In this document: piece by piece, positions 26,816-36,163 of the stretch
How the letters are laid out: each line of letters opens with the position of its first letter
Numbering within the stretch: position 1 is the stretch's first letter
Assembly (NCBI RefSeq): GCF_036178845.1
Contig: NZ_CP108070.1
Coordinates: 1,674,001-1,738,000 of the forward strand
Source of the DNA: Streptomyces sp. NBC_00271
Lineage (GTDB): Bacteria > Actinomycetota > Actinomycetes > Streptomycetales > Streptomycetaceae
Direction of reading: 5' to 3'
DNA length: 64,000 bases
Position numbers and translations under genes: made by a program
Notes under the pieces: model-generated
Database searches by the model: none
Seen by the model: the letters and a program-made list of their open reading frames with translations, nothing else
What the model was told of the DNA's origin: nothing

Positions 26816-26852
26816 GTGCCGCCGGCCCCACGCGAAAGGGGCCCGGCGGCAC
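26816..26852 (+). terminator. Terminator hairpin after the methyltransferase gene
   Basis: A strong stem GTGCCGCCGG-CCCC/GGGG-CCCGGCGGCAC has one bulged base and an 8-nt loop. It sits 22 bp after the methyltransferase stop. Confidence 0.65.
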
Positions 26853-26877
26853 GGCCGTTCTCGTCGGCCGAGCGCCA

Positions 26878-26983
26878 GGCCCTGTCCGGCGGATCACGCC
26901 GCAGACGCGGGCTTGGCACGGCCTCCTGTGCCGATGAGGCACCGTCGCTTCCCTCCGGCCTGATCCCACCGGACAGGACCTAG
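26878..26983. repeat. IS-derived mini-element ending in CTAG (copy 1)
   Basis: Inverted ends GGCCCTGTCCGGCGGATCA (26878-26896) and TGATCCCACCGGACAGG (26961-26977), the latter leading into ACCTAG, enclose about 64 bp. The terminal CTAG (26980-26983) supplies the TAG stop of the minus-strand XRE-TPR gene. A half copy with the same CCTGATCC-ACCGGACAGG core ends at 47701, and a related GTCCTGT palindrome is at 50980-51039. The CTAG ends recall IS5-family target duplications; that origin is inference. Confidence 0.5.
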
Positions 26984-28764
26984 GCGTCCGCCGTGGAGTC
27001 CAGCAGGGCCGCGCACTCGGCCGCGAGGGCCGCCATGCCGTACGTCCGGGCCACGCGCAGCGCCTCCCGCAGCAGTCCGGAGGCGTGGGCGGCGGCGCCG
27101 GGGCGGTCGGACCTGCGCAGCGCGCGGGCTTGGGCCAGCCGGAGGCGGGCCAGCTGGGGCTGGGAGGAGCGGACCGGTTCGGTCGCGGTGCGGAAGTGGG
27201 CGAGGGCCGTGTCCGGCTCTCCGGCGGCCAGGGCCAGCAGTCCGCGGGCCCGGGCGGTCGGTCCGATCAGCACGGTGGGCCAGCCCGCGAGGGCGATCTG
27301 CTCGCCGTCGTGGGCGGCGAGCCGCTCCCGCAGTACCGGCAGGACCTGGCGCAGCTCGGTCTCGAATCCGCCCCGGGCGTCGAGCGCGGCGCTCACCTCG
27401 GCGAGCAGCACCAGCGTGGGCACCGCCCATCCGGAGGGCGGGAACCGGCTGAAGTCGGCGGTGTCGTGGGCGAATCCGACGAGTCGGTCCGCCCCTTCGG
27501 CGTACTGACCCGTCTCGCACAGCGCGAGCGCGAGCCCGGCCCGCCAGACGGGGAAGTAGCCGTGCCGTTCGACGGTGTCGGCCAGACCGGATGCGAACAG
27601 GTCCGCCATCCGGCCCTGTTCGCGCAGCAGCCAGTAGGCCTGGCCGAGGCGGGTCTGGTGCAGGTTGTCGGCGGGGACGGCCAGATCGGCGGGTAATCGC
27701 TCGACGAACGTCAGCGCGTCGCCGAATATCCAGCCCGCGGCCTTGTCGAACCGGCCGTGCCACAGGTCGAGCAGCGCGTCCAGGGTGTGCTGCTGCCAGG
27801 TGGTCAGCGCGCCGCGGGTGTCCGCGGCGTGCTTGCGGTACTGGTTCGCCGTGGCCAGCGCGCTGTACACCTTGCCGGCCCGCAGCTGGTCGAGGGCGAC
27901 GGCCATGAGCGCCTCGCCGCGGAAGTAGGCCGAGCCGTGCCGGGCCGCGGCGTCCCGCAGGCGTTCGGAGAGCGTCAGGGACTCGGTGGTGGACATGAAG
28001 TCGTACAGTCCCCACCGGCATTCGGTGAGCACCTCGCAGGCCACCTCGTCGTCCTTGCCGTCCACGGACAGCCTGCGCAGCGTGCTGCGCGCCAGCCGTG
28101 CGCCCTGCTCCGGGCCCGCCTGGCCGGCGGCGGTGTCCTGGCTGACCGCCATGGACAGCTTCTTCGCCAGGTGCGCGTTGAGCCTGAGGCGCAGTCCGGC
28201 GGCCTCGACGCTCCCGTCGTCGCCCAGCGCGGCCAGGCTCTCCCTGATCAGCTGGAGCAGTTCGTGGTCGACCTGCCCGGGGTCCGACCAGCGGCGGGCC
28301 ATCCTGATGACGGCCTCCGCCCGGGCCGTGGGATCCCCCTCTGCGCTCGCGTACGCCGCACGGTAGAGCCGGTCCGCCTCGCGCATGTCCCCGGCGGTGT
28401 GGCTGAGGTCGCCGCGCCGCAGCAGCCGGTCGAACTCGTCCCGTTGCCGGGCGGCGGCCGAACCTCCCGTGCCCGCGCCGGACTTGACCAGTTTGGCCGC
28501 CCGCTCCCCCGGGCCCGGGCCGATCGTCTTCGAGATCCGCTCCGTGGACGGATCGGGAACGAGGGCGAGCAGCGCGCCCTTCGCCTCCAGCCGCTCGTCG
28601 CACAGCTGTGCGAGCTCGTGCGTGACACGTCGCTGGCCCGTCTCGATCCTGCTCAGAAAGCTACGGCTGCAGTGCACCTCTTCGGCCAGCTCGCTCAGTG
28701 ACTTGCCGGCCGCCGTCCGACGTCGGCGCAACTCTGCGCCGAACGCGTTCTCTTCGATCGCCAT
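26980..28764 (-). CDS. XRE-family regulator with TPR-like C-terminal domain
   Basis: This 594-aa protein starts at ATG 28764 (MAIEENAFGAELRRRRTAAG). Residues ~10-65 are a Cro/C1-type HTH (KSLSELAEEVHCSRSFLSR, IETGQRRV). The rest is a long helical-repeat region with TPR-like periodicity. This single-regulator layout resembles streptomycete pleiotropic XRE-TPR regulators, whose repeat domain binds a peptide or protein signal. It is divergent from the Hsp70-like gene over about 150 bp and is its probable regulator. Its TAG stop lies in a CTAG mini-element. Confidence 0.83.
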   Translation of the reverse strand: MAIEENAFGAELRRRRTAAGKSLSELAEEVHCSRSFLSRIETGQRRVTHELAQLCDERLEAKGALLALVPDPSTERISKTIGPGPGERAAKLVKSGAGTGGSAAARQRDEFDRLLRRGDLSHTAGDMREADRLYRAAYASAEGDPTARAEAVIRMARRWSDPGQVDHELLQLIRESLAALGDDGSVEAAGLRLRLNAHLAKKLSMAVSQDTAAGQAGPEQGARLARSTLRRLSVDGKDDEVACEVLTECRWGLYDFMSTTESLTLSERLRDAAARHGSAYFRGEALMAVALDQLRAGKVYSALATANQYRKHAADTRGALTTWQQHTLDALLDLWHGRFDKAAGWIFGDALTFVERLPADLAVPADNLHQTRLGQAYWLLREQGRMADLFASGLADTVERHGYFPVWRAGLALALCETGQYAEGADRLVGFAHDTADFSRFPPSGWAVPTLVLLAEVSAALDARGGFETELRQVLPVLRERLAAHDGEQIALAGWPTVLIGPTARARGLLALAAGEPDTALAHFRTATEPVRSSQPQLARLRLAQARALRRSDRPGAAAHASGLLREALRVARTYGMAALAAECAALLDSTADA

Positions 28765-28912
28765 CCTCCCAACGGCCCGCTCCCGCCCTGTGTTGCCAGA
28801 AAGCGTTGGCAACAGCCGACCGCTCCACGTTGCCGCGGAAACCCACCACTCTGTCTGTGAGCGAGCTTACAGCGAGCAAGGGTGCGAGCACCGGCGGACA
28901 GGAGCACTGGTC

Positions 28913-30706
28913 ATGGGATCGGACGAAGCCAAGGTGGTGGCGGCCGTCGACTTCGGCACGCACGGCACCGGCTTCGCCTGGACGGTGCGAACGCCGCTCA
29001 ACGACGATCCGCTGACCAGGCGGGTCCAGTTCTTCACCCGGTTCCCCGGCCGGCAGCTGGACAGTCCGAAGAACCTGACCGCGATCCTGGTGACGGACGA
29101 CGGGGACACGGTCGCCTGGGGCCACGAGGCGCGCGCTCGGTGGGTCGAGGCCCTGGCGAAGGGGGAGACCGAAGGGCTCGGCTACGCCTACGCCTTCAAG
29201 ACGGCGCTGAAGAGCGGCGGTTCGATGGCGGACCTGCCGATCACGGGCGGCTTCGTCGACCGCTCCGACCGCGGTCTGATAAGGGAACTGGTCACCGCCT
29301 ACCTCAAGGAGATCCGCGAACTGGCGACCGCGGAGATCAAGAGGATGACGTACACGGAACGAGAGGTCCGCTGGTGCATCACCGTCCCCGCGATCTGGGA
29401 CGACGAGGACAAGGCGGTGCTGCGGCGGCTGGCCGTGGACGCGGGGTTCCCCGGTGATCCGGAGCGGCTGCTGCTGGCCATCGAGCCGGAGGCGGCGGCC
29501 CTGTACTGCCACCTGCGGATGCCCGACGCCGCCTCGGGTCCGCACCGGCGGGCCCCGCTGCCCCTGCACCTCGACGGCTTCCGGTCCGTGGTGGTCGACT
29601 GCGGCGGCGGCACGGTCGACATCACGGCGTACGAGTCGCACGGCGACGCCGGTCCGTCCATCGCGCTGCGCGAGATCGGCCTCGCCACCGGTGGGTGGCT
29701 GGGTTCGGAATACGTCAACCAGGCCTTCCTCGACAAGTCGCTCGGCGACCGCTTCGGTCCGGCGGTCTTGAAGCGGATCGAACGGGATCACCCCGGCGAG
29801 CTGCTCGAGCTGTCCGGGCAGTGGGAGCGGGCCAAGGCGACGGTGGAACTGGACCGGGAGGCGGATGCGGTCGCCCCTGTGCTGGACCCGGTGCGGATCG
29901 AGGTTCCGGTCACCGTCTGGGACCTCCTGGACGAGCAGGTGCGGGCGCGGCTGACACACGACGCCGCCGGCCTGCCACGGCAGATCGTCCTGTCTCCCGA
30001 GGAGGTGGAGGGGCTGCTCGACGAGAGGGTGGACGGCATCCTGGACAAGGTCGCGGAGCAGCTCGCGACCATCGGCCGGACCAGCGGCGCGAGCGCGGAG
30101 CCGGAGACCCTGGTCCTGGTCGGCGGATTCGCCCGCTCCCCGTGGCTGCGCGAGCGGATGCGGGCCCGCTTCGGCGAGCGGCACCGCATCCTCGTCCCAC
30201 CGGACCCGGCCCTCGCGGTGCTGGAGGGCGCCGTCCACTTCGCCTACCGGCCGGACGTGTTCGTCTCCCGGCAGGCCAAGTACACCTACGGCTTCGAGAC
30301 GGCCAAGCCTTTCGAGGAGGGGGTCGACTCCACGATGCGCATGTACCGCGACGACGAGGGCGACCTCCTGTGCGTCGGCCGCTTCGGTGTCGCGGTCCGG
30401 CGCATGGACAGCGTGCGGGTGAACGACGCCCACCCCTTCCGGATCGTGCCGGTCCGCGAGGACCAGGACGAGCTCGACGTACGCCTGTACCGCTCCGCGA
30501 AGGCCGATCCCCGGTACGTCGACGAGGACGGGTCCGAGGAGATCGGCCGACTGACCGTCGACCTGTCCGGCACCGTCGGCAGACCGCTGCGGGAGCGTCC
30601 GATCATGCTGCTGTTCTACTTCGGCGCCGCCGAGCTTCGGGTCGAGGTGTTCGACCCCGCCACCGGAGAGACCAGCCGGGTCTCCGTCGACTTCGACCGC
30701 GTATAG
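28913..30706 (+). CDS. HSPA12-like Hsp70 family protein
   Basis: This 597-aa protein starts at ATG 28913 after AGGAG. It has the actin/Hsp70 ATPase signatures: phosphate-1 VAAVDFGTHGTGFAW, phosphate-2 VVVDCGGGTVDITAY and adenosine motif LVLVGGFARSPWLRERM. The substrate-binding half is short and unlike DnaK; the extended N-domain insert and PLPLHLDGFRS region fit the divergent HSPA12-type group. It is followed 29 bp later by a coiled-coil gene and is divergent from an XRE-TPR regulator. A specialised chaperone or sensor role is inferred. Confidence 0.85.
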   Translation: MGSDEAKVVAAVDFGTHGTGFAWTVRTPLNDDPLTRRVQFFTRFPGRQLDSPKNLTAILVTDDGDTVAWGHEARARWVEALAKGETEGLGYAYAFKTALKSGGSMADLPITGGFVDRSDRGLIRELVTAYLKEIRELATAEIKRMTYTEREVRWCITVPAIWDDEDKAVLRRLAVDAGFPGDPERLLLAIEPEAAALYCHLRMPDAASGPHRRAPLPLHLDGFRSVVVDCGGGTVDITAYESHGDAGPSIALREIGLATGGWLGSEYVNQAFLDKSLGDRFGPAVLKRIERDHPGELLELSGQWERAKATVELDREADAVAPVLDPVRIEVPVTVWDLLDEQVRARLTHDAAGLPRQIVLSPEEVEGLLDERVDGILDKVAEQLATIGRTSGASAEPETLVLVGGFARSPWLRERMRARFGERHRILVPPDPALAVLEGAVHFAYRPDVFVSRQAKYTYGFETAKPFEEGVDSTMRMYRDDEGDLLCVGRFGVAVRRMDSVRVNDAHPFRIVPVREDQDELDVRLYRSAKADPRYVDEDGSEEIGRLTVDLSGTVGRPLRERPIMLLFYFGAAELRVEVFDPATGETSRVSVDFDRV

Positions 30707-30735
30707 CCATGGCCTACCGCCCCGAAGGAGGAGAC

Positions 30736-31542
30736 GTGTTGTTCAACCGCGACAAGGGCAAGCGGCCGCAGGAAGTGAGCATCAGGCTGGACGGCTTGGA
30801 CACCCTGGAGTCGCGGATCCGGAAGCTGGAGGCCGCCGCGGACGACCAGCGGGCCGCGCTCGCCGCGCTCGACCCGCTGGGTGACCGGCTGATCGAGTTG
30901 AGGATGCGCCAAGAACGCGCGGAGGAACGGGCCCGGACGCTGGAGACGGCCGTCGCGGACACCCGCCGCGTGCTCGACGAGCAGAGCGAGGTACTGGACC
31001 TGGTGCGGGTCACCCAGGTGGCGGAACGGGACGATCTCACCCGTGAGGACTTTCTCGTCCACTACGAACTCGCCCAGCGATTGCGGGCGTTGTACACCCA
31101 GCGGATGCCCGACCTGATCCAGCCGCGGCTGACGGCGGAGCGGCCCCGTGATGTCGCACGGCGCCAGGCGCAGTTGATCAGCCGGCTGTGTGTGGTGCTG
31201 TTCGGCCCCGACGAGCACGGTGGGCTCGGCGAGCCCGACCTCGCCGAACTGGCCCGCATCGCCACCGACGCCGGGGTGGTGGGGCTCGACGCGCGCCACC
31301 AGCGGCTGTTGGAGCGGGTCGGCACGGAGGCCGCCCATCTGTTCCGGGCCATGACCGGCAGTGGTCATGCCAGCCACTTCGACTTCGCGGTGGAGCCCGG
31401 CGCCCCGGCGGATCCGGAGGAACACGTTCTCTGGCCCTCGTGCGAGGCCGGGCGCCCCGTCGCCTTCGTGGTGTGTCCGGGATACCGGGCGGCGGACCGC
31501 CGGCTGCTGGAGACCTTCGTCTACACCGAGGCCGAGGGCTGA
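30736..31542 (+). CDS. Coiled-coil partner of the Hsp70-like protein
   Basis: This 268-aa protein starts at GTG 30736, just after an ideal AAGGAGGAG (30725-30733); an in-frame ATG at 30709 lacks a ribosome site. Residues ~20-85 are a strong heptad coiled coil (LESRIRKLEAAADDQRAALA, EERARTLETAVADTRRVLDE). The C-terminal half is a compact alpha/beta region ending VAFVVCPGYRAADRRLLETF. No named family is recognised. By position and N-terminal coiled coil it could act like a GrpE-type exchange factor or an adaptor for the neighbouring ATPase; this is inference. Confidence 0.78.
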   Translation: MLFNRDKGKRPQEVSIRLDGLDTLESRIRKLEAAADDQRAALAALDPLGDRLIELRMRQERAEERARTLETAVADTRRVLDEQSEVLDLVRVTQVAERDDLTREDFLVHYELAQRLRALYTQRMPDLIQPRLTAERPRDVARRQAQLISRLCVVLFGPDEHGGLGEPDLAELARIATDAGVVGLDARHQRLLERVGTEAAHLFRAMTGSGHASHFDFAVEPGAPADPEEHVLWPSCEAGRPVAFVVCPGYRAADRRLLETFVYTEAEG

Positions 31543-31680
31543 CGCCGAGGGTTTCGTTCGATGTGCTGTCCGGCCCTCGGGTCCGGGTCGGACAGGAGGA
31601 TTTCGGGCCGGGGCGCGCGGGGGGCGCTCCGGCCCGGGAGGCCACAGGGCCCGCGGGGGGACCGGGTTGGGGGACCCGGG

Positions 31681-31722
31681 GGAAGGGGAGCGGAGTCGCC
31701 GCATCGGCTCCGCTCCCCTTCC
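31681..31722 (+). terminator. Terminator of the Hsp70-like operon
   Basis: A perfect 15-bp stem GGAAGGGGAGCGGAG/CTCCGCTCCCCTTCC with a 12-nt loop lies about 140 bp after the coiled-coil gene. Confidence 0.7.
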
Positions 31723-31820
31723 GATGCGTGCGTCGTCCGATACCCGTGCCTTCCGATACGCGCGTCCCGGCCGCCGATAATCGCTGGCTGGGAGCGCGCC
31801 CGGTCGTTCACACTCGCGCG

Positions 31821-33035
31821 GTGACAAGAACTGTGAGTGCGTGGGTGACTTCGGGGGACGAGTTCCTCGGGAGCGCGGGGCCGTTCGCCGTGGACGTTCC
31901 CTGGTGGTCCGAAGTGGGGCCGGTCGTCGGGTGGTTGGAGGAACGGCTCGGGGTTCCCGTGCTGGTACTGCGTCTGCTGGACGTGGAGGGGGGTGCGCGC
32001 GGGCGGGACGGCCATGTGACGTACCACGTCGAGGCGTTGGAGCGCCCGGCGAGCGGCCTGCTGGATCAACGACCGGTCGAACCAGGGGTGTTGGACGGTT
32101 CCGAGGCGCTCAGGTCGCCGTGGGCCCGGGCGGAGGGGCTGCGCGAGCTGCTCGACTGGGCGGCCGGGGAGCTGGCTTCGGCGGGGCGGCCGGTGAGCGG
32201 TCCGGTCGTGCAGCGGCGTAGCTGGAATCTGGCCGGGCTCTTTCGTCTGCCCACCGCGCGCGGTCCGGTGTGGCTCAAGGCGACACCGCACTTCGCGGCG
32301 GACGAGGCCGCTGTCATCGCCGCGTTCGCGGGGGTCGACCCGGGGCTCGTTCCCCCGGTCCTCGGCGTGGGTGAGCGGCGCGTCCTGATGGAGCACATTC
32401 CCGGTGAGGACTGCTGGGGGGCCTCGCCGGAGACGGTCGGTGCGGCGGTGGAGCGGTTCGTCGGCGCGCAGGCCGCGGTCGCCTCCGGGGGTTCGGGTGG
32501 GTGCGGCGGCTTCGTGGCGGGGGTGCGGGACTGGCGTGCGCCGGTTCTCGAGGTGGCGGTGCGTGATCTGCTCGACGGGCCCCTCGCCGAGGAGTTGACC
32601 GAGCCGGAGGTGCAGGGAGCGCGGGAGTTGGCCGGGCGGTGGGAGCTTCTGTCGGAGTGCGGGCTGCCCGACACGCTGGTGCACGGCGACTTCCACCCCG
32701 GGAACTGGCGCAGCGACGGTGGGGCGCCTGTCGTGATGGACTTCGCCGATGCCCATTGGGGCAATCCCGTGCTCGACGGTCTGCGTGTCCAGGGCTTCCT
32801 TCCCGAGTCGGGTCGTGCGGCGGCCGCCCGGGACTGGGTGGCGGCCTGGAAATCGCGGGTGCCCGGCAGTGACCCGGCTCGGGCGCTCGACCTCGCCGAG
32901 CCGCTGGCCCATCTCACGTACGCCGTCCGGTATCAGGAGTTCCTGGACGGCATCGAGCCTTCGGAGCGGCCCTACCACCGGGGGGATCCGGTGGACGAGG
33001 TCCGGGCGGCGTTGCGTTGTGCGGGGCTGGGCTGA
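31821..33035 (+). CDS. Aminoglycoside phosphotransferase-type kinase
   Basis: This protein of about 404 aa has start candidates GTG 31821, 31833 and 31845, none with a clear ribosome site. A GATAAT about 45 bp upstream may be a -10, so leaderless translation is possible. The C-terminal half is APH-like: catalytic loop LVHGDFHPGNW and metal-binding VVMDFADAHWGNP. The first 150 residues are less conserved. Substrate is unknown; family members phosphorylate small hydroxylated metabolites as well as antibiotics. Confidence 0.75.
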   Translation: MTRTVSAWVTSGDEFLGSAGPFAVDVPWWSEVGPVVGWLEERLGVPVLVLRLLDVEGGARGRDGHVTYHVEALERPASGLLDQRPVEPGVLDGSEALRSPWARAEGLRELLDWAAGELASAGRPVSGPVVQRRSWNLAGLFRLPTARGPVWLKATPHFAADEAAVIAAFAGVDPGLVPPVLGVGERRVLMEHIPGEDCWGASPETVGAAVERFVGAQAAVASGGSGGCGGFVAGVRDWRAPVLEVAVRDLLDGPLAEELTEPEVQGARELAGRWELLSECGLPDTLVHGDFHPGNWRSDGGAPVVMDFADAHWGNPVLDGLRVQGFLPESGRAAAARDWVAAWKSRVPGSDPARALDLAEPLAHLTYAVRYQEFLDGIEPSERPYHRGDPVDEVRAALRCAGLG

Positions 33036-33211
33036 TCCCTTCGCCGGTCGCGGGTGAGTGGGTCGGGGCCGTGGCGGTACGTCGAGCCCGTCGCCGCCGG
33101 ATCAGGCGTTGCCCTGTAGGGAGCCGTTTCCAGATCCGAACGTAAGCGACGGGCTTGCGACGTACCGTCACGGCCCCTTCCGTGCGTGGGCGAGTGCGGG
33201 CAGTGGGCTGT

Positions 33212-34666
33212 TCAGGCTCCGGCGGGCTCCGGGTCCGGGGTCGAGGTGGGCAGGTACTCCTCCTTGATCTCCTTCGGGCCGAAGGGCCATACCTTTTCCA
33301 GGTTCGCCCAGACGACGAAGGCGACGCAGCCCAGGGCCACCCAGGCCAGGGACCATTCGATGGGGTGTCGGCCCGGGGAGTTCTTGTCGGCGTAGCCGTA
33401 GATCGTGAGCCAGCCGACGAGGGCGAGGAGGCTGGGGATCGGGTAGAGCCACATCTTGTAGGGGCGCTGGAGCGTGGGCTGGCGCTTGCGCAGGACCGAG
33501 AGGGCGACGATCTGGGCCAGGGCCTGGACGATCACCATGACGGTGGTGAGGAGTTGGATCAGGGTGGCCAGGTCGGTGTGGCGGCCGATGAGGAAGCCGA
33601 TCGCCGTGATGACGCCCATGGTCGCCAGGCCCAGCATCGGGAAGCGGTGCTTGGGGTGCAGCTTGGCGTACGGGCGGAAGAAGACGCGGTCGCGGGCGGC
33701 GTCGTAGGGGACGCGCGAGCCGCCGAGGAGTCCGGTGAAGACCGAGGCGAACGCGGTGATGAGGATGAGGACCGTGACCGTGTCGGCGGCTCCCTTGCCC
33801 CAGGTCTCTTCGAGGACGGCCGAGGCGACGGAGGTGGAGGCGATGTCCGTCGGATCGGTCATGCGGTGCCAGTCGATGACACCGAGGGTGCCGATCTGAA
33901 GGAGGAGGTAGATCGCCATGATGCCGAGGATGGAGAAGACGATGGAGCGGGGCAGGATGCGGCCCGGGTCCTTGATCTCGGCGCCCATGTACGCGGTGGT
34001 GTTGTAGCCCAGGTAGTCGTAGATGCCGATGGTCAGTCCCGCGGCGAAGCCGATCCAGAAGTGACTGCTGGTCAGTTCGAAGGCGTGCGCCGGGTAGGTG
34101 AAGGCCAGATGGGCGCTGAAGTCGGTGGCCGCGGCGGTGATCACCAGGAGGACCGAGGTGATCATGACCGCCCACATGACCGCCGTGATGCGGGCGATGT
34201 GTTCGATTCCGCGCCACAGGAGCAGCACCACGAGGGCGACGACGGCCAGGCCGATGAGGTCGCCCGTCGTCTTGCCCATGTCGGGAGCCAGGTAGCCGAG
34301 GTACTGGACGAAGCCGACCACGCCGGTGGACATGATCAGGGGGATGAAGAGCATGGCCGTCCAGACGAACAGGAACGGCATGAGGCGTCCGGTGCGGTAC
34401 TGGAAGGCCTGGCGAAGATACACGTAACTGCCGCCGGAGCCGGGCATGGACGCGCCCAGTTCGGCCCAGATCAGGCCGTCCGCGAGGGCCAGCAGCGCGC
34501 CCGCGACGAAGCCGATGATCGCCTGCGGGCCGCCGAACGCGGCAACCATCAGCGGGATCGTCACGAACGGGCCGATGCCGCACATCTGGCTCATGTTGAT
34601 GGCGGTGGCCTGGAACAGGCCGACGCGGCGGACGAAACCGCCGGTGGGTGGCGGGCTACCGGACAT
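33212..34666 (-). CDS. APC-superfamily amino acid/polyamine permease
   Basis: This 484-aa protein starts at ATG 34666 after AGGAGAC. It has about 12 membrane helices and APC signatures: INMSQMCGIGPFVTIPLMVA in TM1, ADGLIWAELGASMPGSGGSY, and YDYLGYNTTAYMGAEIKDP. It is divergent from a ROK regulator gene, with an operator-like site at 34740-34758 between them. That site matches the one before the GH2 exo-glucosaminidase gene, so uptake of an amino-sugar-related or other nitrogenous compound is possible but unproven. Confidence 0.85.
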   Translation of the reverse strand: MSGSPPPTGGFVRRVGLFQATAINMSQMCGIGPFVTIPLMVAAFGGPQAIIGFVAGALLALADGLIWAELGASMPGSGGSYVYLRQAFQYRTGRLMPFLFVWTAMLFIPLIMSTGVVGFVQYLGYLAPDMGKTTGDLIGLAVVALVVLLLWRGIEHIARITAVMWAVMITSVLLVITAAATDFSAHLAFTYPAHAFELTSSHFWIGFAAGLTIGIYDYLGYNTTAYMGAEIKDPGRILPRSIVFSILGIMAIYLLLQIGTLGVIDWHRMTDPTDIASTSVASAVLEETWGKGAADTVTVLILITAFASVFTGLLGGSRVPYDAARDRVFFRPYAKLHPKHRFPMLGLATMGVITAIGFLIGRHTDLATLIQLLTTVMVIVQALAQIVALSVLRKRQPTLQRPYKMWLYPIPSLLALVGWLTIYGYADKNSPGRHPIEWSLAWVALGCVAFVVWANLEKVWPFGPKEIKEEYLPTSTPDPEPAGA

Positions 34667-34739
34667 AGGGGTCTCCTGATATCGGGACGCGGGGAGCGGG
34701 CTCCCTTTCGGCCGGCCCGGCGAGGCTGACTGGGCGATA

Positions 34740-34758
34740 AAGTTAAGGAGACTTACTA
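34740..34758 (-). promoter_or_regulatory. Candidate ROK operator, site 1
   Basis: On the minus strand this reads TAGTAA-N7-TAACTT. The same pattern occurs at 36043-36061 before the GH2 gene. It lies between the permease and ROK genes and so could control both. Confidence 0.55.
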
Positions 34759-34781
34759 GATGCGTCAAGAGGGTGTCAGGC

Positions 34782-35981
34782 ATGCGTGAGAATGGTGCGA
34801 TGCCCGCCAGCGACGTCATAGCGCAGCCCGAACAGCCCTGGAACCGGCAGCGGCTGCGCAGTACCAACGAGCGGCTGCTGCTCGACCGGCTGCGTACGGG
34901 CGGCGCCGCCTCGCGGGCTCAGCTCGCACGGGAAACGGGGCTGTCCAAGCCGACGGTCTCCAGCGCGCTCGCGGCACTCGAGGAGGCGGGGCTGGTGCGT
35001 GAGGCGGGCACGCACGCACCCGAGCGCGGCCGGGTGGCGGTGCTCTACGCACCTGATCCCGCGGCCGGGTACGCGCTCGGCATAGACATCGGGCGCAGTT
35101 GGCTGCGGGTGGCGGTCGCCGATCTGGACGGCGGCGTGGTCGCGCGCGCCGATGTGCGCAATCGGGCGCGCAGTTCGGGTGCCATGGCCGACCTCGTCGT
35201 CTCCACCGCCCGTCAGGTCGTCGCCAACTCCGGCGCGGGAGCACACGAGGTGGCGCACGCGGTGGTGGGCACGCCGGGCGTGTACGACGAGGAACGGCGC
35301 CGGGTGCGGTACGCGATGCATCTGCCCGGGTGGGGCCGCGCGGGCCTGTTCGACCGGATGCGCGAGGAGCTGGGCATCCCGCTGGAGGTGCACAACGACG
35401 CGAACCTCGCGGCGCTCGGCGAGTACACGTACGGCGTCGGCGCGGGCAGCCGGCTGTTCACGTACATCCTGATCGGCACCGGTCTCGGCATGGGCGTGGT
35501 GAGCGAGGGGCGGCTGTTCACGGGGGCGCGCGGTGGGGCCGGGGAGATCGGGTTCCTGCCGTGGCCGGGGCTGCAGAAGCCGGAGAGGCTGGAGGACGCG
35601 GTGTCGGGGGAGGCCGTCGTCGAGGCCGCGCGGCAGTTCGGCATGACCGGCCAGCTCACGGCCAAGGCCGTGTTCGACGCGGCGCGCGAAGGAGACCCCG
35701 CCGCGGTGCGGGCGGTACGGCTGGAGGGTGAGCGGATCGCCTATACGGTGGCCGCGGCCGCCGCGGTGCTCGATCCCGATCTGGTGGTGCTCGGCGGCGG
35801 CGTGGGCCACAGCATCGACCTGCTGCTGCGGCCCGTGCGCGAGACCCTGCGTACGCTCACGCCCCTGCGTCCGAAGATCGTGCCGAGTCGGCTGGGCGAG
35901 GACGCGGTTCTGCTGGGCGCGGTGGCGACGGCTCTCGGGACCGCGCGGGACGTGGTGTTCGAGCGACGCTCGGCGTCCTGA
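34782..35981 (+). CDS. ROK-family transcriptional regulator
   Basis: This 399-aa protein (ATG 34782; ATG 34800 also possible) has an N-terminal MarR-like HTH (SRAQLARETGLSKPTVSSAL) and a ROK sugar-kinase-like domain (LGIDIGRSWLRVAVADLDGG, VVGTPGVYD, TYILIGTGLGMGVVSEGRLF, VVLGGGVGHSI). The zinc-binding CxCGxxGC loop of active ROK kinases is not visible, as expected for a regulator. It lies between a permease and an exo-glucosaminidase gene, each with a matching site. By analogy with the chitosan regulator CsnR it may repress chitosan-oligomer use. Confidence 0.87.
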   Translation: MRENGAMPASDVIAQPEQPWNRQRLRSTNERLLLDRLRTGGAASRAQLARETGLSKPTVSSALAALEEAGLVREAGTHAPERGRVAVLYAPDPAAGYALGIDIGRSWLRVAVADLDGGVVARADVRNRARSSGAMADLVVSTARQVVANSGAGAHEVAHAVVGTPGVYDEERRRVRYAMHLPGWGRAGLFDRMREELGIPLEVHNDANLAALGEYTYGVGAGSRLFTYILIGTGLGMGVVSEGRLFTGARGGAGEIGFLPWPGLQKPERLEDAVSGEAVVEAARQFGMTGQLTAKAVFDAAREGDPAAVRAVRLEGERIAYTVAAAAAVLDPDLVVLGGGVGHSIDLLLRPVRETLRTLTPLRPKIVPSRLGEDAVLLGAVATALGTARDVVFERRSAS

Positions 35982-36003
35982 GCGGGGCACTCGGCTTCGG
36001 TGA

Positions 36004-36032
36004 TTGACACGGATTGCTCGGCCGCCTAGCTT
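36004..36032 (+). promoter_or_regulatory. Promoter of the GH2 gene
   Basis: A consensus -35 TTGACA (36004-36009) and -10 TAGCTT (36027-36032) are separated by exactly 17 bp. The predicted start, near 36039, is just ahead of the ROK site at 36043-36061, a repressing position. Confidence 0.6.
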
Positions 36033-36042
36033 GTGGGCCAGT

Positions 36043-36061
36043 TAGTAAAGTTTCCTAACTT
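36043..36061 (+). promoter_or_regulatory. Candidate ROK operator, site 2
   Basis: TAGTAA-N7-TAACTT lies inside a GTTAG/CTAAC palindrome (36041-36059) with an AAAGTTTCC core. It resembles, from memory, the AGGAAAGTTTCCT-type sites bound by CsnR and related ROK regulators. It overlaps the initially transcribed region of the GH2 gene. Confidence 0.6.
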
Positions 36062-36163
36062 GCAGGCCCGGCTCGCGCCTCCTCACTCCTTCCTTGCTCC
36101 TGCCTCGCAGTGCCGACATGCAGTCTCGTAGCGCGGATGCTCCCCACCCCCAAGGAGACCACC

